Shown: positions 42,572 to 53,897 of the stretch, in pieces
Layout of the letters: each line of letters starts with the position of its first letter
Position numbering within the stretch: position 1 is the stretch's first letter
From: Benincasa hispida
Taxonomy: Eukaryota > Streptophyta > Magnoliopsida > Cucurbitales > Cucurbitaceae
Reading direction: 5' to 3'
DNA length: 64,000 nt
NCBI RefSeq assembly: GCF_009727055.1
Contig: NC_052354.1
Span: 41,833,899-41,897,898 of the forward strand
The notes under the pieces: generated by a model
What the model was told of the DNA's origin: nothing
The model's database searches: none
The model's input: the letters and a program-made list of their open reading frames with translations, nothing else
Translations under genes and position numbers: made by a program

Positions 42572-44274
42572 TGTTAATCTATAAGAGACAATAAGTTAGG
42601 TTAGCTTGTGAATCAATAGCAATAAGCATTGCTCTAATCAAACTAATGTTTAATTAGGCACTTGAAAATTAAATATTCAACTTAACTTTGCCCTAGATCT
42701 TAATGCAATTAAGCCAATTTGAATTTACATGTTGTTCATCAATTCACTTTGGACTAATTAGTTAACTAGGACAATTTATTAGCTTTTCTAGTTAATTTGG
42801 TTAAGTGTAAATAAATACTTAAATTAGGTTATGAGAATTCGATTATCAAGTATACTAAATAAGGAAACTTCGCAATAACCCAAGCTAGGTATTTTTCGTA
42901 GATTATCACAACTTTCAACTTTCTCTTTTTACGTATATGCAATTTTGTTTTCTTGAACCAAATCAATCTCAAAATCCCCCATGTTACCTTAGGATTGTAA
43001 ATAGTTTAATTGAGAAAGTCATCGGTTCCCTGAGTTCGACTCGTGCTACCATTACTACATATTAGGTAGAAATGGTTAAATTTATTTGGTCCAGAATTAG
43101 GCAAAAAATTTCACACACATCAAATCCCATCGAGCATGGCAACGTTAAATATATTGCGCTACCTGGAGGCCACCAAGATTTACATTTTATTGTTTCTTAT
43201 TATAGGTTTCTTTTCAACTTTTTCTTTTTATGGAGGTTAATTCTTTCTATCTTTCTTTAGTCCATTGAGGAAATGGAGAGGATTATCCTTATATGAGCCA
43301 AATATCACTGTCATCAAATGTGTCAAAATTTTAGGAAAAATTCTCTATTTTCCTTTATATTTTTTCTCATGTTTTTATTTTTATCACATTAGGGATAATA
43401 TCAGATTTTAAGTTGGGGATGGGGTATGTTTGTGTTCAAGCTAGAATCTTTGAGCATCTAAGTTCGGACTATTTTATTAATGTGTTTTATTGTTTACTTG
43501 CTCATTCTTGTTGGTTCGTTATGATGACAAGTTGATGTGGACTCCCTTGTGATTTGACTTTTCATGCACGTTTAATTCTTGTTGTCATTCCGAAAAGTAC
43601 CACTAATTAGAGAGTGACTTTTATAAGAGGTTGTAATGTAATACTAATAAAGAAAATTGATTTATAGCCTGTCAAAATTCAACTGATAAAATTCTACACT
43701 TAAAAGAATATATATATATATATATAAAATAAAAAAAATAAAAAAAAAACTTAAACTTGTGATGTTTATGCATGACTAGGAGTAAAAAGAGTCTTACCTT
43801 TGTTGTGATTAGTTAGAATGCTCGCAAGAAAATAATGAGTATAGTTCCGTGCAGTAATGTGTGAAAGCTAATGCCCCTAGGTAAAAAAAAAATGTAAGTT
43901 TAGGACACCCTAAAGTCTAATTTCAGACACCTTAGTTGACATATTGTCATCTTAATTGCTTTGATTCTTGATAGTTAGTGCTTGAGTCAGTGTAGTGGAA
44001 AACAAATTGGGAGTTATTTGAAACTATTTCGGGCTACTAAGATTTAATTAGAAGGGCTTTGAACTTTCTCATGCTTGAATAGGTCTAAAATTAATTTAAT
44101 TTCTGCTTCATTGATTGATTATTATTTAAATTCATTGTTGATTGCAAGTTTAATCTTAGGAGACTATTAAGACTTGAGTAATGAACCTTTCAAATTGAGT
44201 GAGAATATTTTTGTATGAATGTGTATTTTATTCTACCTTGCTGGAGGACGATCGAGAATTAAGTTAGGGGTGTT
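42572..44274 (+). other. degraded Athila/Tat-type sequence
   Basis: No open coding region. CGGTTCCCTGAGTTCGACTC near 43024 recalls the 5' region of Athila/Tat elements. CACATTAGGGATAATATCAG near 43385 followed by TAAGTTGGGGATGGGG, and AATTAAGTTAGGGGTGTT at 44257-44274, look like the purine-rich segments that precede the 3' LTR in these elements. It also contains a (TA)n run near 43711. Confidence 0.45.
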
Positions 44275-45100
44275 TGATAACAAATGAAAATGTGTTATCT
44301 TGCTCCACATAATTCGAGGTCATTCCTAGGTTTTATGTGTCTATTTCATGATTTTATAGGTTTCGAGCACTTAAAATGGATCAAAACGAAACTCAAATGT
44401 ATCAACTGAAAAATGAGAAGTAAAAATGACCAAATTGTCCCTAAAGACATGGGCCACGACACTGCTAGGCACCATGCTCAGTGCATTTTCCCGGGAGGGG
44501 GTTGATCGTGCAAAGCATTGAGCGCCAGGACAATGAGGAGCAGTGCTACAGTGCTAGAAGACGTAGGGCGCGTGTATACTTGGGAGCGCCGCAGTGCTAC
44601 GCCACGACGGTTCGATTGAAGGCACCAGTACCTCGACACCAGTCTAATTTCTTTAAATCTAAATTTAGTCGCCTAGGGTTGAGAAATTTGGATCAAGCCA
44701 ATTTTTTACTGCTTTCTCTCTATTTTACTTTGTTCTCTAGTCCCTAAATGTATTCAAATGATTCCTCTTTGATCATCATATCGATTATGAGCTAAGTAGG
44801 TAATTGTAGCTTAAGGCATATAGCAGTTTTCCCAATATCGTAGACTTGTGAGATTTCTATCCTTTCATTATAATTCTATATATTGTCTTTGGATTCTTTT
44901 ACAATATTAAGTTGGCTAATTTGATAATCTGAATTTTCACCCAACTTTTTTAGACAAATTAACTAAGGTAGATAATATAGAAATTATTTTGATGATCTAT
45001 GATCTGGTTACAAATTGAAGAATAACTCGAAAACACCCATCTCTTTTTATTCTTTTATCTTCCTCTTTTTTTCCCCCACGGTAGCGTCTTTCACAGGCCA
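44275..45100 (+). repeat. Athila/Tat-type LTR remnant
   Basis: Begins TGATAACAAATG immediately after a purine-rich tract and carries the terminal hairpin found in two other LTRs. It includes a GC-rich patch with GCAGTGCTACGCC-like repeats (44480-44640). The short ORF at 44481 is a chance frame. The right end was not found. Confidence 0.5.
44276..44299 (+). other. LTR-terminal hairpin, GAAA loop (remnant LTR)
   Basis: Arm GATAACAAAT, loop GAAA, arm ATGTGTTATC: nine pairs and one A/G mismatch, starting at base 2 of the LTR. Confidence 0.72.
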
Positions 45101-45540
45101 TCCTTTTTTTTAATCTTTTTCCTTCTGACTTTGAAAGTTTCCTAGGAAGTTGTTATCTGTTGAGTCTTTCTTTAATTCATTGTTCTTCTTTTTGCCAGCT
45201 AGCACGCATTATTTCATATTCAATTTCTTGCTTTGGCATTATACGATCAATCAAAATTTCAAACGTACCCATATGCTTTCTCTGACTATTTAAAATATAT
45301 ATCAAACTAATAATGGAATTGTTGATCTATGACGGTTTTTTCTTTCAGGTCTTTTTAAATATAAAAAATATTTAAGAATATTTATACTTTAACAAAAATA
45401 CTAAAAATTAAAGTATTTTTAGAACTTTTTCTATAAAATATAAATATTTTTTTTAGATTTTTTTATTTATAATAAATTTTCTTTTTTTTATTATTATTAA
45501 TAAATACATATTGAAAAACATACGACATATCTAACCTTCG
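45101..45540. other. AT-rich spacer
   Basis: No supported feature. Confidence 0.5.
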
Positions 45541-45760
45541 ATGTACAATGGTTGTCCTAGTATCTATTGGGATTGCGACCAAAGTCCCACGTTAGTGAGA
45601 TGTGGGAAGGATCATGGGTATATAAGTGAGATAACTATCTTCATTGGTCAGAGGCCTTTTGGGTGAAACCAAAAGTAATATCCAAAGTGGACAATATCAT
45701 ATCATTGTAGAGATAGTTAGAAGGTTGTCCCTATCACTATTTATAAACTTATTAGTGCAT
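45541..45760 (+). promoter_or_regulatory. USE + TATA snRNA-type promoter-like repeat
   Basis: AGTCCCACGTT (45583-45593) resembles the plant snRNA upstream sequence element RTCCCACATCG; TATATAAG follows at 45619, 25 bp later. The sequence downstream (TTGGTCAGAGGCCTTTTGGG, then AAAGTGGACAATATCATATC) is, as I recall, a repeat found in many dicots. A T5 run near 45763 could end a Pol III transcript. It does not look like U6, U3, 7SL or a tRNA. Confidence 0.45.
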
Positions 45761-47251
45761 TTTTGTAGCTATTGTCTTGTGTGGCATATATAATTGAATA
45801 ATATACATATATCAAATATTTTAGGATTTATTTCACATTATTTTTAAGGTCCATTTAAAGTTGAATGTTCAAAATGTTGGCACAAACTTTATTAAATATA
45901 TTGTATGCACTATTGATCATGTAAAGTGAAATTTTGGTATTCAATCATGTAATTACTATAATTTTGGATACATTGGGATGTTTACTTTGAAATATTTTAG
46001 TTGAAGAAGGGATTTAAAGATAACTGAAAAAAAAATAAATTGGTGATTACGGAAAAAAAGATCCAAGAAAAAGAAATTTTGATAATTAGAAGGATAAGAT
46101 GGTCTTTCCACCTTTTAATTAAAAAGGTTTTGTTAAAATAAGATGAAATTGGTGGGAAAAGAAATAAATAAGAAAAAGAGATTTTTTTGTGTTCATAAAG
46201 CTTGATAAAAAGAGCATATCGGACTTTCTAATTTATTTAAATGTATAAAAAAAAACAGCTAAAATAAATAAACGGGGAATTGCATTAGGTAAAGCTTTAT
46301 TAAAAAATATATTAACATCGATATCATCTTTTTTTTAAAAAAATTTCAAATATTGTAAACATATATAGAAAAAAATATAACAAAAATATTTAGATTTTAT
46401 TTGTTGTAGAATTTTTTCTTTGCAAGGTATATTTCTCAAATATTCATCGTGAAATTGTCTCCTCCCACGTTTTTCCTTCTTCTTTAGCATCCAAGTTTCT
46501 TCGCAATTGATTTGTGGATTTTTTTTCGAAATCAAAGTTAAGAAATTCAAATTTGTGAATGGTTGTTATAACAACCAACTCTAAAAATTGTGCTCAATTG
46601 ATTCTGATTACATTTTGATTTCTAATTTGTCAATTTTTCTCAAATTTCTCATTTTTCGAATATATTCTGATTTTGAATTTTTTGGGTTTTTATTTCTAAT
46701 TTCTTAGTGGATTTGTGGAGTTTTTTTCTTTTTTCTTTTTTTTTTTTAAACAAACCTATGATTTCGATTTTATGGATGGTTTGTTTTCGAAACAAATCTG
46801 ATATTATTAGAATTTATGGAGGGTTTGTTTTACAATTTCTCATTATCGGTCTCTACACTTTTATTCTCAGTATCGGATCTCTTAGTACGTTTGAATAGAG
46901 AAGAATTTCTCAGTTTCTGCCTTCTTTATTTGTGATTTTTTTTCCAAATAGAGAAGCATAACATTGTATCTTACTCTAAGATTACTATCTGATTTATATT
47001 TGATAATAAGTAGTTTGTGTTTTTTTATTTGATTGTCATCTGATTTCTATTTAGTACTTAGTAGTCAGTGATTTTTATTTGATTGTCATGTGATGGCTAT
47101 CTTTTTTAAGTTATATCATTGTGTTTTTTTTTTTTTTTATCTAATTTCTATTTGATTTCCATATGATTACTTTCTTATGGCAATCAAATTACGATATTGA
47201 GTTATATATTATTTTATTTTTTTATATATATTTTTGCAGCATTTTGTAGTT
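45761..47251. other. AT/T-rich spacer upstream of MULE
   Basis: No gene supported. Many T-runs. A splice-acceptor-like TTTTTGCAG ends at 47239, just before the MULE ATG. Confidence 0.5.
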
Positions 47252-48905
47252 ATGGTTAAACTTCCAATAGTCATTGTCCATAGTGGTCAGTAGGATGACC
47301 GACAATGCTATGTAGGTTACAAAACCATTGGTATTTTGGTTGAGAAACGATGCTTTTTTAGTCTTGCGTTAACTTCATATAGAAGGAACTTCAGTTTTAT
47401 TCATCTATTGAACTTAAGCAGCAACAAGGTTCAACATGTTGTTAAGATTCTTGAAGATAAAGATGTATGTTGGTTTCTAACTGTGGTTAAGGATGAATTT
47501 ACGAAATATCCTTTAGTTGCTCATGTTGTGAATACAGTTTTAGAGGTTTCAGTTGCTTCTCCTTCTTCTATAATTGAGGCTGATTTTGAAGGTTTTCATA
47601 TCAATAATATGTCTTCTACATTGTCTTTGAAGAAGAAGGACTTATTTGCTAGTAAGGAAATTTTGTTGAAATCTTTTCAGTTCATAGCTGTAAAGAATAA
47701 TTTTGAGTTTAGAACTTTGAGCTCAAATTCAAAATTTGTTGAGTTGAAATATACTCAAGATGGTTACCAATGGTTTGTAGAGCAACATGTTATAAAAGTA
47801 GTGAATTGTGGATGATTCAAAAGTATATTAGTGCACATAATTGCTCTTTGATGGTTCATGCTTCTCGTAGACAGACATCTTCACAGTTTATTAGCCATTG
47901 TATGGTTGAAAAATTTAGATATAGCTATGATCAGTCAAACCCAAAGGATATAATAAATTATATGCAAATGAATTATGGAATTGTTGTTAGTTATTATAAA
48001 GCTTGGAGGGCAAAAGAATCCATTATGAAGATGTTGAAAGGAGATGCTGGTGATTCTTATAGCTTGATTCCCAAGTTCTTTTTGAAGTTAAATGAAATGA
48101 ATCCAAGTTTGTTTTTTCATTTACTGTGATATGACATTGATAAATTTTATTGTAATCATTCAGTAATCAATTTACTAATATACCTATTAATTAGTATATC
48201 AATGAACAACTTGTACTTATACTAAGTGTTTTATTTTTTCTCCTTTTTTTTTCTTGTAGGATCATTTACTAAATATGAATTAGATTCAAATAGTCATTTT
48301 AAATATTATTTCATGGCTATGGGGTCATCAATTGAAGGTTGGACGTATTATAGACCGAATATGTCTGTTGATGGGACATTTTTAAAGTGCAAATTTGTAA
48401 GAATATTATTGACTGCCTCAACGATGGATAGTAATAGTAATATTTTTCCTCTTGTTTTCAGTTTAGTAGATTTAGAAAATGATGCCGCTTGGACGTGGTT
48501 TTTTGAGAAGTTAAAAGTTTGTTTTGGAGATTGATGGATTAGTAATTGTATCTTATAGGCATATCGCATTTCAAATGTGTTTCCATTGGCTCAATTTTGT
48601 GTTTGTATTGAATATCTCTTGAACAAATTGAGGCTTTCATTCAAAGATTTTACAGTAGAAAAAGTTTTTTGCCAGTACGCAAAATCATACACAATAGATG
48701 ATTTTGAGTTGTATATCAGATGGATGGAGTCGATATACCCATCTATTAGAGAATATCTTAAGAATATTTGGTTTGAGAGATGAGCCCGTGTCTACTCTAA
48801 GCAAAGAAGATACCAAATGATGACAACTAATAGTTTCGAGAGTTTGAATCAAGTGTTGAAAATGATAGAAATTTACCTGTCACTTCACTACTTGATGCAA
48901 TCTGA
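47252..48905 (+). pseudogene. Mutator-like (MULE) transposase, broken and 3'-truncated
   Basis: From an ATG at 47252 (MVKLPIVIVHSGQ, then TAG where Trp is expected) the frame continues into 47336-47815. A frameshift near 47775 leads to the zinc-finger-like region (ELWMIQKYISAHNCS, 47800-47850) and ASRRQTSSQFISHCMVEKFR. After a likely ~130-bp intron or insertion (about 48127-48258) the MULE catalytic domain follows: YRPNMSVDGTFLKCKF (first Asp, near 48370) and DLENDAAWTWFFEKLK, then broken pieces up to YQMMTTNSFESLNQVLK. MULE transposases cut and paste Mutator-type DNA transposons. The C-terminus is replaced at about 48905 by a family A LTR fragment. No terminal inverted repeats were found. 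Stops, shifts and truncation make it non-functional. Confidence 0.78.
48127..48258 (+). other. possible MULE intron
   Basis: Coding similarity stops at ...FFHLL and resumes at FTKYELD after TTCTTGTAG. The 130-bp AT-rich gap with a 3' acceptor-like end fits an intron, but it could be inserted sequence. Confidence 0.35.
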
Positions 48906-50267
48906 GAGTTACTCCAATAATAGTAGGACTATGACTTATTGTTCATTAGAGGGATCAGTGGAACTTAAGGAGTTAGATGTAACTACAAGGGAAAAACGGT
49001 AAATTGGCCTAGTTGTACTTACGAGCGATTTGTGAAGGGTTATCACACTGTTGATTGATTATATGGACACAGAAATATATCTATAATGAGAATAGTGCAA
49101 CTGTCGGTCTTAAGTGGAGTGCTCGGCAGTTAACGGATGGTGGATCTAATGACTAATGAGTTTAGTCAGTTATTCACGTACCATTGGAGCTTCAAGCTAC
49201 AAGTCCATAAGGTCCCCTTGGTAGCTCAATGGGTTCAAGTTGAGAATCAGATTTTGGGGTTGATTTGAAGTGTTCAAATTAACAAGAGGAAATTCAATTA
49301 TATATGATATAATTGGTGTGATGTATGAGATATATTAATTGGAGGAATTAATATAAATATGATTTATATTAAGTACCATAAAATAGAAAAAGAACTAGGT
49401 TTATATGTTTCATATGATGAAATATTAAAACTATAGGTTATAAATATAATATGATAAGTTGGTTATCATATTTATTTATAATATATTAATTATATGATAA
49501 TTAATTCTTTTTCTCTAATAACCAATTGAGTGGGAGGTTATTGGAAGCTTTATGGTAACCGTGAGATAAAAGGAAAATTGTTTTCCTAAATTTAAAAGTT
49601 GCTTCATTCGGAAAGTACTCACAGAAAAGGGCTATCAAGTAAAATTGTTTTACTAAGCGATAGTCATTGAGAAGAGTACACGATCAGCTAAGCGATCACA
49701 TAGAGTTGACTATACAATAGTTACTCAGTTGATCTTCTCTACAAAATTGAGTAGCAAAGTCTATGCGATAGACTTGTGTTTATTAAACGATCGAATACAT
49801 CGTCTATGCGATAGACAGTGTTTCATTTCCCACTTACTCGATCGCATACCTCCTCTCTTCCTCAAGCCAAGATCATACAGAGCCCACAACTCTTGGATTC
49901 TCACACCGAGAATAACAACGTAACCCTTGTGGTGGTATTCTTACTCAGTTCGTGATTCGAGTTGGACTCGATTGGGTTCGAGGAGCATTCAGATGATTGT
50001 TATGTTTGTGGTCTTATTATTCCAGTTGTTGTGTCCGAATGCTATTGCTGTGGATGTGTTGTAGACTGTTCGAGGGATACATGAAGAATGGTTCTTCAAA
50101 GGTACACATACTTTATCCCTTCAGTCTATTGTATCATGCTGTAATTTCGATTGATGCATAACTTGTTAGTTTCTGTTTTATATTGCAATTGTTTGTGTTC
50201 AATCTGAATGGAATTTGGAACGGTCCCTTCCGCTGCTCATGGAAATCCCCGTTTATGATTTCCTTCA
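48906..50267 (+). repeat. family A LTR, 5'-truncated
   Basis: Collinear with 51220-52610 (shared GTAGGACTATGA, GGAGCTTCAAGCTACA, GTTAACGGATGGTGGATCT). Ends ...GATTTCCTTCA at 50267. Includes a CGATCGT patch (49600-49860). Confidence 0.75.
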
Positions 50268-50463
50268 ATATCACATATAATATATAACCTATAGTTTATA
50301 TTATATCACATATAATATAACCTATAGTTTTTATATAATCACATTCATATAATTTAATATTTGAATCACCTTCAAATAACAACCCCTCTCATAAAAACTA
50401 TATAAATTTAATATGAATCATATTCATATTAATTTTAACATATATTTCTATATGAATCATATT
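50268..50463 (-). repeat. AT-rich LTR (subfamily B), left part
   Basis: ATATGAATCATATTCATATT-type sequence continuing at 52616 once the solo LTR is removed; resembles 58200-58340. Confidence 0.55.
50459..50463. repeat. target site duplication ATATT, left copy
   Basis: Precedes the LTR start at 50464 and recurs at 52611-52615. Confidence 0.72.
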
Positions 50464-52610
50464 TATTGGGGTTGATGCCCTAAACTCTCGTAGGGTCCTG
50501 TAGTTTGTAAACAACTGTATGAAAAAATGCTTGTAATGTAATAATATGAGATATTTTTCTTCACTATTGTCTATAAAATATCAGATATTTTAGTTGCATT
50601 TACCACAAACCAATAAACTAAGATCCTTGGTTGGTGTTATAACTTAAGCATGTATGTAGAGACATACAAGTGGATCATGCCTTAAGTGATAACCTAAATG
50701 GTCTATAGTATATAGATATAGGAAGGAAACCTTATCCTGGTGATACTACGGATACGGCCTGTTTTGTAGATAGTTACAAGTGTTGTGACGTGCTACAGAT
50801 GGTTTGATCCTAATTATTCATGTGGAGACATATGAGCAGAGGTGTCATATATAAAGGAGTTTGTATAAGATCGAACCACGAAGTGTTTAGTCCCATTATA
50901 TAACGTCGTTCATGACAGAGACTTTCATTTCACTAGGATGACCATAGGTGACATGACCTTAATCCTGAGTGAGTTGAGAACTCTTGCCTATGAGGGCGGT
51001 CCTTTGATTTACATGGGTGCGAGTGGTTAGAATGCTGACTCAAACCTACCACCTCGGGGATTCGTCTGATTAGGGAGCTGGGAACTCGGCTACACAAGAT
51101 GGAATTGACTCTTTCCCCGAAACAGGGGTAAGTAGATAGATTGCTCCCTTAAGGGCTGATTCCGGGGCTTGAACGATGTGGCACCACACACCTTCTCATG
51201 GCCCGAGAGGTGTCCACTCATAGTAGGACTATGATGTATTGTTCATTAAAGGGATCAATAGTACATAAGAAGTTAGATGTAACTATAGGGCCAAAACAGT
51301 AAATTGACCCAGCTATACTTACGAGAGATCTGTGAAGCGTTATCGTCTGTTGACTAGTTATATCTGATGGACACAGAAATATATCTGTAGTGAGAAGAGC
51401 GCAGCTGTCGATCATTAGTGAAGTGACCGATAGTTAACGGATGGTGGATCTCGTGATTAAAGAATTTAGTCAGCTATTCACGTACCATTGGAGCTTCAAG
51501 CTACAGGTCCATAAGGTCCCATTGGTAGCTCAATGGATTCAAGTTGAGAATCAGTTTTTGGGTCAGTTTGAAGTGTTCAAATTGACAAGAGGGAGTTTGA
51601 TTATATATGATATAATTAAACTGGTTGAATTATATGTGATATAGTTGACATGATGTTTGAGATACATTTATTAGAGGAATTTGATATAAATGTGATTTAT
51701 ATTGAATAAAGGAGAAAAGAAATATAGTTTAAATGTTACATATGATGTGATATTAAAACTATAGGTTATAAATATAATATAATAAGTTAGTTATTATATT
51801 TATTTATAATTAGAACAATTATATGATAATTGTGGGTGGTTTCTCTTTTAACCGTACGTGAAAGTGGGAGGTTATGTTCAATTTTCATAACTGAAGGATA
51901 AAATGAAAAATGTTTTCATTTTGAAAAGAATCGCTTCATTAAGTGCATGACTAATCATTTAGCTCACGAGAGACTACACGGTAGCCTTCAAGTGATTTTC
52001 TAAACGATCATGTACTAGCGCCTTTTACTAGACGATCGTGTAAAGCGATTTACTAAGCGATTGTGTAGCAAGCGAGATTCACTAAGCGATTGTGTAAATG
52101 ATCAAGCCTGTTTTTCTAAACGATCGTGTACCTAGCGAGATTCGCTAAACGATCAAGCACACAAAGTCTATGCAATAGACAGTTCCTTCTCCCACTTACT
52201 TGGTCATTTGGTTCAATTGTTGCCTTCCTCTATCCCTCTACCAAATCCAACAGAGCCCACACTTCCTAGATTCTCACTCCGATAATACCAAGATTTCCAA
52301 GTGGTGGTGTCTAAGAGGGTGCTTGTTCGTGGAGATGTTTGTTCGTGACCACTAGACAATTGGGTAGGCGATATGGGTAAGAGCGAGAGATTTTTGTCCA
52401 AGTTCTTCACAAGAGTGAGAGATCAGTAGAAGAAGAGTTCTTCAAAGGTATGTCTTTCATTCCTTTTGTATTTAATTTCCAAAGCATGTTGTAATTTGTT
52501 AGAAGATGCATAACTGTTCTGTATGTTTGTGAATGCTTTTAATTCTGTCACAATGGATTTAGATCGATCGTGCTTCCACTCATGGGTTCTCTTTGATAAG
52601 AGTTCCTTCG
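50464..52610 (+). mobile_element. solo LTR, 2147 bp, family A reference copy
   Basis: Starts TATTGGGGTTGATGCCCTAA (TG mutated to TA) and ends GAGTTCCTTCG (CA mutated), flanked by ATATT. It has no internal domain. It contains the conserved module with AGGATGACCATAGGT (50935), a CGATCGT patch (51950-52160) and an AT-rich middle. It is inserted in the subfamily B LTR. The minus-strand ORFs at 51218 and 52213 are LTR frames. Confidence 0.8.
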
Positions 52611-52615
52611 ATATT
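52611..52615. repeat. target site duplication ATATT, right copy
   Basis: Pairs with 50459-50463. Confidence 0.72.
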
Positions 52616-53800
52616 CACATAATTAATATTTGAATCATATTCAAATATTTATTCCTCTCATAAATTTAATATGAATCATATTCACATTAAACTTTAATAT
52701 ATAGTTTTTATATGAATCATATTCATATAATTAATATTTGAATCATATTCAAATATTTATTTCTCTAAAAAATAAATCAACAGATATTATGTTATATAAT
52801 GTATCAATATACATTATTTGACTGTATCTTATATAATTAATTCACTTTAATTAATTTGAACAATTAAAATCACACCAGAATTAATTTGATTCCCAGTCCT
52901 CATTGAGCTAACGAGGGGACCTTATGGACCTATAGATTAAAGCTCCAATGATGCGAGATCAATTGATTAAACTTTTTTAATCAAATTAATCAACATTCAC
53001 TAACTATCAGACACTCCACTAAAGATCGATAGCTGAACTCTTCACACTATAGATATATTTATGTGTCTGTTGGATATAACCAATCAACAGCTCGTTAACC
53101 CTTCACAAATTGCTCGTAAGTACAGTTGGGTCAAATTATCGTTTTACCCCTATAGTTACATCGAACTCATTAAATATTATTGATCTCTCTAATGAACAAT
53201 TAGTCATATTCAACTATGACCAAACCTCTTGGGCCAGGAGAGGGTGAGGCACCTCATTGTTCAAGCCTCGGAATCAGCCCTCAAGAGAGCAATTTATCTT
53301 CTTACCCTAACTTTAGGGAATGAGTGAATTCTTTCTTGTATAGCTGTGTTCCCAGCTCCCCAATCAGACGAATCCCTAAAATGGTAGGCTTATTGAGTCG
53401 GTGAATATGACTACTCTAGCAACGACGTTAAAGTTTACAACTCGCTCAAGATTAAGATCAAGTCACATATGGTCATCCTGGTGAAATATAAGTCTTTTTT
53501 AGCAACGAAATTTTAAAGAGAGACTTAACATTTAATGGTCTGATCTTTAGACAAACTCTTTTGTATAAGATACCCCTACTCACATCTCTCCATAAGAATG
53601 ATCAGGATCAAATCATTTGTAGCACTTTACATAAATTGTAACAACTACAAAGCAGGTCTATCAGTAGTGTTACCAAGATAAGGCACCTAACCTTATCCAA
53701 ATACAACAAACCATTTAGGTTATAACTTAAACATGATCTACCTACATGTCTCCACATGCATGTTTAAGTTATTACAAACCATTTAGTAGAAATCTGTATA
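52616..53800 (-). repeat. AT-rich LTR (subfamily B), right part
   Basis: Minus-strand version of the conserved module: TATGGTCATCCTGG (53467), GGGACCTTATGGACCTATAG (52917). It ends near 53800 without a clear TG/CA, so its 5' end is truncated. Confidence 0.6.
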
Positions 53801-53897
53801 GCAAATCTGGAAAATAACTTGTATGTGCTAAGGCCGTTAGTAACGAGTTCCCTCCATAACATAGAGATGTTTAAAACTGCCGTAACTCAAAACCAAT
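53801..53897 (-). other. possible internal remnant beside LTR C
   Basis: Directly after the LTR C end the minus strand reads ATTGGTTTTGAGTTACGG, which may be a mutated ATTGGTATCAGAGC PBS. About 100 bp of internal DNA would remain. Confidence 0.35.
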
